A stretch of 64,000 nt of DNA from CAVROP01 sp050008495 (GTDB taxonomy: Bacteria > Acidobacteriota > Terriglobia > UBA7540): the NCBI GenBank assembly GCA_050008495.1, contig JBEKMN010000050.1:1-64000 (forward strand), read 5' to 3'. Of the stretch, positions 23,714 through 32,786 are shown one piece after another. The notes under the pieces are model-generated. The model worked only from the letters and a program-made list of their open reading frames with translations. It was not told where the DNA came from and did not search any database. Both the position numbers and the translations under genes were made by a program. Each line of letters begins with the position of its first letter. The first letter of the stretch is position 1.

Positions 23714-25041
23714 TCATCCCCACATACGAATAGGCAGGTGAGCATTTTCTTTCTTGCGGCTCGCCGGCATTTCGACTTTGAAAATGCCCGAGGGCCGCGA
23801 GCCGACGTGCCCGAAAAAGAGATCTCCGTTGTGATCCACCGCCCCTCGAGAGACATACTGAGCAAGCTCCCTGGGATGCACGAGACAGGTGACTTCTTCT
23901 CTTTCTAACGTAGCGGGATTCAGCCGCCACACCACTCCTTCGCGTTCCTTATGTTCGGGGCCCATCGGGTTGTAAACCGGATCGCGCCACCGCGACGCTA
24001 CGTAATACAACTGGCCGTCGCCGGCGAAGGTCAGACCGCCGCAATGGTCGACGAACGTGTCCTTGGAAACGGTTGGGTCTCGCTTTTGGGTAGTAGGCCC
24101 CAGGTTTTCGATGCGGGGCCATTCGCCCTCGTTCGGCCAAATGCGCATCATGTAAGAGTTGGCGATCCAGGTGGCTGCGTAAACGCATTCGCGGTCGGGC
24201 GAGGGAGCGACGTCGTAAAAGACGCTGTGCCAGCCGGTTTGGAATTCGGGATTGTGGGGCAGGACGAAGGGCGAAATTTTCAAGCGGTCCTTCTCCGGAT
24301 CGTAACGCACTAGGTGGCCGTAGTCGTTGGTGGTCCACACCCGGTGCATCTTGTCGAGGAAAAGCGTCTGAGCGTTGATCGACCCGAGACGGCCCACGTC
24401 CCGGCGCTGGCGAGTTTTCAGGTCGTAAATGAAGAAATGATCCCGGGGGTAGCTGATGGCATACAGCAGGCCGCGTTCCTCGTCGTGGAGCAGGCACCGG
24501 CAGCCCTCTTTAGGTATCAGGGTTTCCCACCATTTCACCTCATCCGTCTTCGTGTCGTAAGCCAACAGCGCGCTGCCGCGGAAGCAACGCTTCTCGTCGT
24601 GCCAGGAAAGCCAGGGGGAATATGCCGGCTGGTCTATGGGAGGGCCGGAGAGATGGGTTGCCATGTAGAGAATGCCATCGTGCATGGAGGGCGGCCCGAA
24701 TCGCCCGGATCATCCACCATCTTCGAGAGGTCGAACAGGTAGTCGAGGCCGTCCTTCGCCTCGTTATATCGGGTTACCTTTACGACTCCGCCCGGCACGC
24801 CCTCCGCGCACGCCGCAGCATAAATGCGGCCGTCAGGCCCCACCGAGAGTGACCAGCAGGTGTCGGAGATTTTGTGCTCCGTGAATTCGTACCATTTCAC
24901 CTTGTAGTCGCCGGGGGACTCGGGCGCTCGAGGGCTCGCCTCCGCCGTCATGCCCTCCTTCGGGTAAAGCGCCGCCCCAACGGTCAGAAGGCTGGCGCCG
25001 CTGCTTCGAAAGAATTCGCGTCGGCCAATTTCTCTCGACAT
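23714..25041 (-). pseudogene. Tat-exported beta-propeller protein, interrupted by a frameshift near 24680
   Basis: Two overlapping frames make one protein. The 5' part (from ATG 25041) starts with GRREFFRSSGASLLTVGAAL, a Tat signal, then a first blade (CWSLSVGPDGRIYAAACAEG), and runs to DDPGDSGRPP. The 3' part continues in another frame with MHDGILYMATHLSGPP and carries the remaining blades to 23714 (TKTDEVKWWETLIP, DGQLYYVASRWRDPVYN, VDHNGDLFFGHVGS). One missing base in the ccctcc tract around 24685-24690 would restore a continuous frame. It is either a recent pseudogene or a single-base sequencing/assembly error. It heads the two-gene propeller operon. Confidence 0.7.
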
Positions 25042-25249
25042 GGATATTCTCCAATTCTGACTTGAGCCGGCAGGCACGATCTCTCAGCGCCGACCGGCCC
25101 CAAACCATATGCCCATGTAGCTGCCGCGTCAATGGCTTTCTAGAGTCCCCAATCCGCCGGTAAGACGCACCGCCGGAAATCAGCTCAGGGGGCGATACAA
25201 GTCCCAGGGCCACCTAGCCGACTATTTGTCACAGCCACGGCATCCCGAG

Positions 25250-25775
25250 GCGAGCCGCGAGTCCCGGCTTCGTTTTCGCAAAATGCGGCGCCTTTCGCTC
25301 CTTTTGGGGTCAGATTGGGGCTAATCCGCGCACCAAAGGCGCGAAATATGCAGCATCGAAAAAAACGATGTCCTTTGTTTTCAAGTACTCCTTAGCTTCG
25401 TTCCCACTGTTTTGTATTCTGTTGCGATCCGTTGCGGTTCCCCACGTTCGGCCGATTTCGAATCCTGCTGCATTCTCCGGTTCCAGACCGCCGCCTGAGG
25501 CTGTGCGGTGTCAAAAAGCTCGAAAGTTGCGTTTAATGCGCGCATTGGGTACTCAAATTGGGTTCGTTTTGAAATGCCTATCTTTGTTTTCAGTGACATA
25601 CTGGCTTCGATCATATTATTTCATACTTATTTTTGGTCCACTGCTTCTGCGAGTTCCAGGACAGCTCCAGTCATCCCTCGCGCCGCATGGCTTCCCGGCC
25701 GTTGCCTACGACAATATGTCCACAAAATGACCACGATTATAGGCTAGCATAGCGGCCCGGGCTTGTCAAGCGAAA
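25250..25775 (-). repeat. Promoter-headed dispersed element, copy 2
   Basis: On the minus strand TTGACA is at 25769-25764, then a 17-base spacer and TGcTAGCCT, then the shared gtggtcattttgtggacata / ttgtcgtaggca leader. Two modules follow: gaagccagtatgtcactgaa / aacaaag (near 25610-25580) and gaacgaagctaaggagtact / tgaaaacaaaggacat (near 25403-25370). The distal gcgcggattagccc / gcattttgcgaaaacgaagc part resembles the end of copy 1. A 77-codon open frame inside (25381-25614) is not conserved in the other copies. The rest of the 25042-25964 gap shows no gene. Confidence 0.75.
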
Positions 25776-25964
25776 AACGGGCAGCGGTAGAGTTTGAGGT
25801 CGTAGCGGCGAGTTTACCTCGCCAAATGGCGACGTAAAGCCGTTTCTACGTTCAGCTCGCCTTGACAGGTTTGCACGCCAAAACGTCAATTCGGAATCAA
25901 TAAGGACAGTGTGTCTATTTCAGACTTGTGCTGAGAACTTGGGTAGTGGCCTGATTGTGCGTTG

Positions 25965-26132
25965 CTATTTCAGCCTAACTTTCTGACGCTGAGCCGCAGT
26001 GTCAAGGATACGCTTCACAGCTTCCGCAAGTTCAATTAGCTTCAGTTTTTCTCCCTCGGTTAGTTCATCAAGGACCGATGAAGTCTGGTTTCCGGCACCG
26101 CTTAGGTAGGGCCCAACTTGCTGGATGTTCAT
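25965..26132 (-). CDS. Small hypothetical protein (55 aa)
   Basis: A short frame starting ATG at 26132 (MNIQQVGPYLSGAG) and ending at a TAG at 25965. The body is LDELTEGEKLKLIELAEAVK followed by RILDTAAQRQ, a plausible amphipathic helix pair. It lies 25 bases after the winged-helix gene on the same strand, so the two may be co-expressed. No family is recognised. The case rests on composition, start/stop placement and spacing only. Confidence 0.45.
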   Translation of the reverse strand: MNIQQVGPYLSGAGNQTSSVLDELTEGEKLKLIELAEAVKRILDTAAQRQKVRLK

Positions 26133-26157
26133 CAATGTCTACTCCCACTCTTGGAGA

Positions 26158-26436
26158 TCACGCACCTCGTGAGGAAGATATTCTGCGTTTGCCGTTTTCT
26201 GTGAGTCGATAGCTCCCTCGCGAAATCCGGACCAGGTGTCCGCTTTGGCAGAGATTGGTAATGTGGCTTCTTACTGCGTGCTGATAAGCTGGACGTCCTC
26301 CGTATATCGTTGGGAGAAGGTCGGCGGCATCTAGTAGGTTCGGGACTGATTCCAACCTGATGTACACGTCCGCAAGCGACGCGGTCCCCCCGAGGCCCAG
26401 AAACGCAGTTAGAATTTGGCTTTCGCAATCCCGCAT
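26158..26436 (-). CDS. Winged-helix DNA-binding-like small protein
   Basis: About 92 residues from ATG 26436 (MRDCESQILTAFLGLGGTAS); a TTG at 26454 is an alternative. The arrangement helix (ADVYIRLESV), turn, helix (YQHAVRSHITNLCQSG) and hairpin (LVRISRGSYRLTENGKRRI) is that of a winged helix as found in Mrr-type N-terminal domains and small regulators. No effector domain is attached. With the 55-residue gene downstream it forms a compact two-gene unit next to element copy 2. Confidence 0.55.
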   Translation of the reverse strand: MRDCESQILTAFLGLGGTASLADVYIRLESVPNLLDAADLLPTIYGGRPAYQHAVRSHITNLCQSGHLVRISRGSYRLTENGKRRISSSRGA

Positions 26437-26668
26437 AATCCTAAGCTGGTTCAACGGAACCCGATCGTACGTCCTTCGGCCATATTACCTTACCTAAAGA
26501 GAGAGGTTCGCAAGTAGCCCGGAGCGTAAGGCTTATGCCGAGCGCGTCTTAATCGGCCCCGGACCACCAGATCCAGACTCCTCGAGACCGCAGGCCGCGA
26601 CTCACTGGCGGCATTGCCCCTGCTCGATTCTGATGCTGGTGTGCAAATCACCAGGCTTTTTCGCAGCG

Positions 26669-28201
26669 TTACTCCCCCCTTAAGAATCGCTTGTAGAAGT
26701 GGCCGAAAAGCATCACTGCAATTGGCAGGGCGACCAGCTTGGGGAGGTATCTGTCGGGATGGTTCAGGATTGGGAGGCCCAGCGACCAAGCGATGATTGC
26801 TGTCCCGACCAAAAGCAAGGCGTACTGAGCCACGATTTTCCCCCAAGGCGCTTTGATGACGGCCTCAAAGAATTCCAAAAATGCGCCTATTGGGTCCCCA
26901 TTCCTGAGAAGCGCCCGACAAAGGGCGTTTCGAGTGTCGTCATACTGGCGCGAGAGGCTCAATGCTTTTCTGTATTCTGATGTAGCTCCGTCTAAGTCAC
27001 CAAGTTTCTCAAGCCCCAGGCCGGTCCTGTATCGCTCTCGTGCGACAATGTCTGAGTATCCGATCCGGAGGGATGCAAGGTTGCCGTTCTCTGGGTCGAC
27101 TCGGAGCCCTGCCTCATACTCGGCCAGCTGGCGATTTGAACTCAGTCCCGTGCAATTCTTGTGAATTGCCAATTCAAGATGGAGGTGTGGGTCGATATCG
27201 GCCTCGAGCCGGTTCGCTTCGCGGTACTGCGCGAAGGCCTCTTCGTATTCCGCAATTCGAGCGAGGAGGTTTCCGAGTAGAACGTGTACCTCAGGCTTTC
27301 CTGGGTCATTGCCAAGGACTTCGCGACATTCCGATATGGCCTCGATAAACTTCCCCTGATTTGCCAGCTCGCTAAGGTGTTTTTCAAGCCCTTCAATGAG
27401 CTCTGTTAATAGTAGATCGACCTCAACGTTCTCTGGGTCAATGCCAAGGACTTCTCGGCATTCCGATATCGCCTCGATGAACTTCCCCTGGTTTGCCAGC
27501 CCGCTAAAGCGTTTTTCAAGCCCTTCGCTGAGACCCACACAACCATGCTCCATCTCCTCCGCGCGACGGTACTCAACGAGGGCATCCTTCCACCTCCCTC
27601 CCTTGACGAAAAGGTCTCCATTCTCGACCAATGCACCTGCCAAATCGCTCCGGAATTGCCCTTCACCGGGGAGAAGCTCAAGCGCCCTGGAATATTCTGC
27701 AGTAGCGCCCTTCAAGTCGCCACTTGCTTTGAGCGCATCGGCAAGAAGATCATGAACCCATGCGTCGTCGCACCCCAAGCGGATTGCTTCTCGGTATCCA
27801 CTTATTGCCCCTTCTGTATTTCCCGCTTTCATGAGGGCATAGCTGAGATACCAGTGCCACAGCCCTTCCTCCGGCTCCAAGCGGACCGCATGCTCGTACT
27901 CTTGAACAGCCTCTTGTATCTTGCCTGCTTTTTCCAGTGCACTGCCCAGTGATTTGTGAAGCCGAGCGTGGTCATCACAGCTCAACCGAATGGCTTCCTC
28001 GAACTCATTAGCGGCAGCGTCTGCGTCGCCCTGTTCCAGAAGCGCATGAGCCAGTTTTTCATGAACTGCTGCATCATCCGGCGCTAGCTGGATGGCGGTC
28101 CGGAGTTCAGATATGACCTCAGTTGCGTTTCGCTTTGCTTGGGCCGATTGGCTGCCCTCTGGCGTCTTTTCGGCCTCACTATGCTCCATGGTGCCTTCCA
28201 C
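26669..28201 (-). CDS. TPR protein with C-terminal membrane anchor
   Basis: A 510-residue protein made of roughly ten TPR units (for example AVHEKLAHALLEQGDADAAA and AIRLGCDDAWVHDLLADALK) followed by two membrane segments (ALLLVGTAIIAWSLGLPIL and LVALPIAVMLFGHFYKRF). Residues around 228-315 contain two adjacent 44-residue units, both with ANQGKFIEAISECREVLG, encoded by a 132-base tandem duplication. A start at codon 5 (MEHSEAEK) is equally possible. TPR proteins are scaffolds; the partner is not evident. About 214 bases without a gene separate it from the winged-helix gene. Confidence 0.8.
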   Translation of the reverse strand: MEGTMEHSEAEKTPEGSQSAQAKRNATEVISELRTAIQLAPDDAAVHEKLAHALLEQGDADAAANEFEEAIRLSCDDHARLHKSLGSALEKAGKIQEAVQEYEHAVRLEPEEGLWHWYLSYALMKAGNTEGAISGYREAIRLGCDDAWVHDLLADALKASGDLKGATAEYSRALELLPGEGQFRSDLAGALVENGDLFVKGGRWKDALVEYRRAEEMEHGCVGLSEGLEKRFSGLANQGKFIEAISECREVLGIDPENVEVDLLLTELIEGLEKHLSELANQGKFIEAISECREVLGNDPGKPEVHVLLGNLLARIAEYEEAFAQYREANRLEADIDPHLHLELAIHKNCTGLSSNRQLAEYEAGLRVDPENGNLASLRIGYSDIVARERYRTGLGLEKLGDLDGATSEYRKALSLSRQYDDTRNALCRALLRNGDPIGAFLEFFEAVIKAPWGKIVAQYALLLVGTAIIAWSLGLPILNHPDRYLPKLVALPIAVMLFGHFYKRFLRGE

Positions 28202-28274
28202 ATGTGGGGCGTATGCCGCAGTTGATTCTACGCCTCACAACATTGTCTGGCAATTCGCTAGGAATTCTGGGTAA

Positions 28275-28680
28275 ACCGTCGCGTGGCGCATACGTGGCGA
28301 CGGTTTCTGTCGGCATGTATGCGCCATGTTGGTCGGCAGGTCGCAGACATGCCAAACTACGGCACGTCTGCGCCAGCCGCGGCTGTGTCTGGTCCGCTTC
28401 TGAGTGGCGGAATGTTGCTTACTCCTGAATTTCGAAGTTGAACTCGAGAATGGATCGGGTGTTCGGATTCTTTGGAAACAACCCCTCACCCGTCCCGCAC
28501 CGGCTGATGAAAACGCCGGCTGCGGGACACCCTCTCCCCCAGGGAGAGGGCCATCAACATGATGGGTTTTAGCCCTCTCCCGTGGGGAGCGGGCCGTCAA
28601 CCATGATTGAACTCAGCCCTCTCCCGTGGGGAGAGGGTGGCGAGAGTAGAGAGCCGGGTGAGGGGTTTCTTCCCACAGAG
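28275..28680. repeat. Composite repeat block (gtggcgcat hairpins, then R2 copies)
   Basis: 28275-28400 contains inverted gtggcgcatacgtggc / ggcatgtatgcgcc and ggcacgtctgcgcc words. 28484-28670 contains cccctcacccgtcccgcacc, the gcaccggctgatg / cgccggctgcggg stem, then three ccctctcccgtggggag(a/c)gg palindromes and a closing gggtgagggg. No gene is present between 28202 and 28733. Confidence 0.75.
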
Positions 28681-28733
28681 CCTCGCTTACCACCGGCAGA
28701 ATGCCCTGGTCTTTCCCCGACCTCGCGAAACAC

Positions 28734-31319
28734 TCAGGAGATCGTTCTGCGGACCCCGTAATCCGCCTCGAGCTTGAGATTCTCGCCCGGCGCGAGAGAG
28801 CGTTTGACCGACCAGATGCCCATGGTCATCGAGTTTTCTGTTTTGCCGGTCCAGCGCGCGAAGCAGCGGGAGACTTGATCTTTCGGGAAGCGGTTGATCA
28901 AAGCCAGACCAGGCGCCACCTCCGATAGCAGCCACTCTCCGTCCGGCTGCTCCGCACCATCATAGGTCTCGGCGCCCCTGGGCTCTTGGCCGGCTTCGAT
29001 CAGTTTGCGCTCGGTCGTTTTTCCGTCCTGCCGGCGGAACGAGATAGTGCTTCCCTCCATGTTCCGTGGTCCGACCACACATCGCGACTGGAGCACGACG
29101 TCCAGTGCGGCATCGCCGCGATTCTCGAGAGTGGTTTCAGTGTGGAGGACGGGCTCATTTTTCCGAAGTCCGATCACGCGACTCGCCTTGAGCCCGTTCG
29201 AGTAAGTGCCGGTCAGCCGCAGTTCTGTTGGCTCGGTCTGAGCCTCCATTTCCCAGGTCGTTTCGTAAGTTCTGCCGAGGTAGTCAGAGTTGACCAACAC
29301 ACTCAACCCGCCCGCGTCGGGGTACGAGCGCTCTCCAGGATCGGGGCGGCGCAGAAGGTCGTGCCCGGACCTTCGGTCGATCAATCTGACGATGCGGCCG
29401 CTAAGTTCTGGCGCCACGTCAACCCGCAGTGCTGCGTTCTGCAATGTCGCCACACGATACGGCTTGATCCGATTGTTAAAGTTCTCTTCGTCTTCGCTCA
29501 ACTTGCTCCCCTCGTGCAGCTCGGTAATACCGAAGGAGCGGACATCCTTCATGAAGCTCTGAAAGTTCTCTTTCAACCCGTCGAGGTCAGCGGGCGCGTA
29601 CGAACCATCGCGGACTTCGAAGGCTTTCGCGTGCAACAGCCGCACATAGTCAATCGAGAGCCGCGCCTTGCGAACCCTCGTCCTCGTAGCGTCATCATTG
29701 GCGGCTGCTTCGGCTTCCTGGAAGAGCTTCAGGGACTGAGCTATAAAATCCTGAGATAAATACGATGCGCCCGGGTTCGTGTAAATCCACATGTGCTGGC
29801 CTCTTCCACGCGGCGCCGGCCTTACCTGGCGGTGAAGGAGGTCGAAGTAGGCCCGCATGGGGCGCGCCGCCTTGCCGTAGTAGGCGGCCATGAATTCATC
29901 GATGAGGCTGTCCACCTTGAGGCTCGGATTCCACAGCAGCCGCGCCATCACGTAGGAGCGGAGTTCGGCATTCTCTCCGCCGCCACCCTCCGCAAAGTCG
30001 CCCTCGAGAAATATTCCCACAACTCCGTTCTTCCGGTACATGGGGATGTCCGCGGCGAGTTCATCGAAGTCCGGGAAGGGAAGCAGATAGTGGGAGAAAT
30101 TCGTCACGTAGTGCCAGATGTAAAGTTGGTTTGTAATCTTTGACCACGCCCGGAGATGATTCATGAAGTATGCATCATCTTTGCAGACCTCATAGGGATG
30201 GGCCTCACAGGCCCCGATGGGACAGAGGCGGATGCGGACGTTCGGCAGCGGGCGCGCGCGTAGAGGTGGCGGTTCCGAGTACCAATAGGCCAAGGTATCA
30301 ATCAGCTTGTCAGGATGCTGCTTGGCCACCTCCAGGGCGACGGCATTGACGAACCGCAGAATGGGGCCCGAATGAGCGCCGCCTTCTTCCTGCTCCACTC
30401 GCCGGCAGCCGTCGCACTCGCACCATCCCTCGCTGTCATTTTGGGAGACGGAGTAGATGCTGGCCTCCGGGTGCTGCTCGATCCATTCCAGTACCGTCTG
30501 GATCGCCAACCGCAGTACGTCGGGATTCGTCAGACAGAGTTGCGCATTGGCGCTTCTCCTCTGGCCGTCGACAAGAGCGTAGTATTCGGGATGCTCACCG
30601 AAGTACTTTTCCGTGGGGAGTATTTGATAGAAGGTGTGAACAAACGGATAGTAGATGAACTTACCGCCCGTTGACTCGTCGAGGTTCATCGAGGACCCAT
30701 TCGCCTTGTTTCGGACTGCCCAGTCCTTGTCCGAAGCTTCCGTGAAGAAAGGCTCGCGATACTCGAAGGCAGGCTTCTGGACTTCGTCGAGAGGTCCAAC
30801 CGTAAGAGTTGACCGCTTGGGGATGACGCTCAATTCGCGAGTGAACCAACGGCAACCCAACTTCTCCAGAAACGTGTAGACTCCATAGAGAGTCCCACGC
30901 TGCCGGCCTCCCACGATCAGCAACCGATTGCCTGCGGTCCGCAATATAGAGCCTTCGGGGCCGAGTTTCTCGAAGGCGATCCTTGGTACAAACGGATCAA
31001 CCAGCGTGCTGTTTCCGACCAGTACCAAATCGCCTCCCGGTTTGTCCGCATCGGTGACGATGGGTAGGCGAGCACCCGAGATTTCCTGAAGGAATTTCTG
31101 TAGCTCCTCGGCGGAGCGCTTCTCCGATGGGGACGCTGTCTGGGAGATACAAATACTGTAGGTGGATTCTCCCCGCGACACAAGCGCGAAAGGTTGATTC
31201 GCTGAATCCACAGGGGCTGATAAGCCTCGTATCCGCCCCGCTGTCAACCCCACACCGCTTAAGACCGCCGACTTCAGGAATTGCCTACGAGTTTTATCGC
31301 TAGAGTCCGCGCTTTCCAT
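28734..31319 (-). CDS. DUF4838 domain protein, Tat-exported, glycoside-hydrolase-like
   Basis: An 861-residue exported protein. The N-terminus TRRQFLKSAVLSGVGLTAG is a Tat signal. Residues about 50-170 resemble the GH20/GH67-type N-terminal domain (SEKRSAEELQKFLQEISGAR, GTLYGVYTFLEKLGCRWF). Residues about 200-470 are the DUF4838 TIM-barrel region (PFVHTFYQILPTEKYFGEHP, SVSQNDSEGWCECDGCRR, NQLYIWHYVTNFSHYLLPFP). The C-terminal 250 residues look like beta-sandwich. It probably acts on a glycan outside the cytoplasm, but catalytic residues and substrate are not established. It is 15 bases after the GT39-like gene. Confidence 0.85.
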   Translation of the reverse strand: MESADSSDKTRRQFLKSAVLSGVGLTAGRIRGLSAPVDSANQPFALVSRGESTYSICISQTASPSEKRSAEELQKFLQEISGARLPIVTDADKPGGDLVLVGNSTLVDPFVPRIAFEKLGPEGSILRTAGNRLLIVGGRQRGTLYGVYTFLEKLGCRWFTRELSVIPKRSTLTVGPLDEVQKPAFEYREPFFTEASDKDWAVRNKANGSSMNLDESTGGKFIYYPFVHTFYQILPTEKYFGEHPEYYALVDGQRRSANAQLCLTNPDVLRLAIQTVLEWIEQHPEASIYSVSQNDSEGWCECDGCRRVEQEEGGAHSGPILRFVNAVALEVAKQHPDKLIDTLAYWYSEPPPLRARPLPNVRIRLCPIGACEAHPYEVCKDDAYFMNHLRAWSKITNQLYIWHYVTNFSHYLLPFPDFDELAADIPMYRKNGVVGIFLEGDFAEGGGGENAELRSYVMARLLWNPSLKVDSLIDEFMAAYYGKAARPMRAYFDLLHRQVRPAPRGRGQHMWIYTNPGASYLSQDFIAQSLKLFQEAEAAANDDATRTRVRKARLSIDYVRLLHAKAFEVRDGSYAPADLDGLKENFQSFMKDVRSFGITELHEGSKLSEDEENFNNRIKPYRVATLQNAALRVDVAPELSGRIVRLIDRRSGHDLLRRPDPGERSYPDAGGLSVLVNSDYLGRTYETTWEMEAQTEPTELRLTGTYSNGLKASRVIGLRKNEPVLHTETTLENRGDAALDVVLQSRCVVGPRNMEGSTISFRRQDGKTTERKLIEAGQEPRGAETYDGAEQPDGEWLLSEVAPGLALINRFPKDQVSRCFARWTGKTENSMTMGIWSVKRSLAPGENLKLEADYGVRRTIS

Positions 31320-31334
31320 ATTCGTGAACCTCTC

Positions 31335-32786
31335 TTAATACTTGATCCAACCCTTGTAATAGAGGTATTGCTGAATCCATGGCCGGGTCCAGGGATTCCG
31401 CGCGCAGTAGAAGGTCGAAACAGCGGAAACGAGCAAGAGAGCCAAGGCCATGCCGCGGAACCACCGGCGGCCAGACCTTTTTCGCAATCCCTCCGGCAGA
31501 AGCATTAGCCATAACGGGATCAGCCAGAAGAACCAGCGCAAGCCGCAACACATGCCGCCGTAATTCCGCTGGCCCGCAAAAAACGTGTAAAAGACGAGCA
31601 ACACCAAAGTGAGAAAGGCTGCCAGCACCGCGAAGCCGCGCAGCGGGTGATGGGGTGAACGGAGGCACCGCCAGATGCCAAACAAGGTCAAGATGAAAAT
31701 CGGCGAGAGGGAGAAGATTCCGTGGTGGCCGACGAGCATATTGAAAAGATAAATGGGCCACGACTCGTACATGTTGTCGATTCCTTTGCCGGGTTGGCCT
31801 GTGGACTTTCCGGTCGCGGCGTCGACCTCGCTCCCCACCAAACGCCCTGAGGCCGGATCGCTCAACCAATAGGAGCCGGGATAAACGTAGGCCGACTTGT
31901 GCGCGTAAGCGGGGGACAGATCTCCCGTGACCAGGTAGTTGGTTACGAAATGGCCCGCGATGGGGAGCAAGGCAAAGGGAAGAAACCAGGCCAAAGTCTG
32001 CCGGCGCGCCTTCCGGGCTAATGCAGCACCCAGGACCACCAGGAACGCAAGGGCGGGAAATTCGTTCACGGCCGCAAATCCTGCAAAGAATCCTGCCACG
32101 GCAAAGAGCCACCAGTTGCGCCGTGCCTCGCACCAGATCAGAAACGCCGGATAGAGCGCGAAGAAGAAACTGCAGGCCGCGATCGTGTGGTTGTTCAGAG
32201 TGATGCTGAAGCCTGTCAGGAACGTACCCAGCCCGGCGGCGGCCATGGCGTAGGCCCGAATCCAGCGGTCCGGAGCAAGCCGATCCAGGAGTCGAGAGAA
32301 CAGCCCCAGAAAAATGACAAGCGGTACGAGATTGGCCAGGGCCACCATCGTGCGGATGACGGTCTCCGGACTGTTGCGAAAACTCAGGTGCCCGAAGCTC
32401 AGTTTCTTCAGAAGCAGGTACTCCCCTGCAAGTAACGTTTCGAGCAGGGGCGGCTTGGAGGAATAGAAGTGGCCGTGCATCCGCACGCGATCGATGGTCT
32501 CCGGCCAAGGCGTTTCGTCGATGTTGTAGGTGCCGCGCTCGGCAAGGCTGTAGATGGTCTGCCAGCGCGAACGATCGTTCACGCCGTGCATAGGAAGGGC
32601 CACGCCATGCGAGTCGGGTTCGGCGCGGGCTAGGAAAATCAACGCCAGCACAGCCCCGGCGGTCACGGCGATCAGGATATAGTCCAGGCTCCGCGCCCCC
32701 ACTGCTTGTTCCCCTCCCCGACTGGGGATGGGAGTAAGGGGTGGGGCAGGGGCGTCTCTCGCGTTGCGTTGAGTTGACTCGTTCAT
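31335..32786 (-). CDS. Multispanning glycosyltransferase, GT39/ArnT-like
   Basis: A 483-residue membrane protein with about ten to twelve hydrophobic segments. The first periplasmic loop has WQTIYSLAERGTYNIDETPW then HGHFYSSKPPLLETLLAGEY, the typical D/E-rich loop plus substrate-positioning KPP of GT-C glycosyltransferases using a polyprenyl-linked sugar. The N-terminal 20 or so residues (PAPPLTPIPSRGGEQ) are encoded by an R2-like repeat fragment. Its ATG overlaps the stop of the GT2 gene (ATGA), which suggests the GT2 enzyme makes the lipid-linked donor it uses. Confidence 0.8.
   Translation of the reverse strand: MNESTQRNARDAPAPPLTPIPSRGGEQAVGARSLDYILIAVTAGAVLALIFLARAEPDSHGVALPMHGVNDRSRWQTIYSLAERGTYNIDETPWPETIDRVRMHGHFYSSKPPLLETLLAGEYLLLKKLSFGHLSFRNSPETVIRTMVALANLVPLVIFLGLFSRLLDRLAPDRWIRAYAMAAAGLGTFLTGFSITLNNHTIAACSFFFALYPAFLIWCEARRNWWLFAVAGFFAGFAAVNEFPALAFLVVLGAALARKARRQTLAWFLPFALLPIAGHFVTNYLVTGDLSPAYAHKSAYVYPGSYWLSDPASGRLVGSEVDAATGKSTGQPGKGIDNMYESWPIYLFNMLVGHHGIFSLSPIFILTLFGIWRCLRSPHHPLRGFAVLAAFLTLVLLVFYTFFAGQRNYGGMCCGLRWFFWLIPLWLMLLPEGLRKRSGRRWFRGMALALLLVSAVSTFYCARNPWTRPWIQQYLYYKGWIKY

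Noticed and set aside
25381..25614. 77-residue minus-strand protein within element copy 2
   Set aside because: Central part lacks any counterpart in the other copies; both ends are modules in different frames.
28484..28670. Intrinsic terminators from the ccctctcccc palindromes
   Set aside because: Strong stems but no following T-run and several in tandem, as expected of dispersed repeats.
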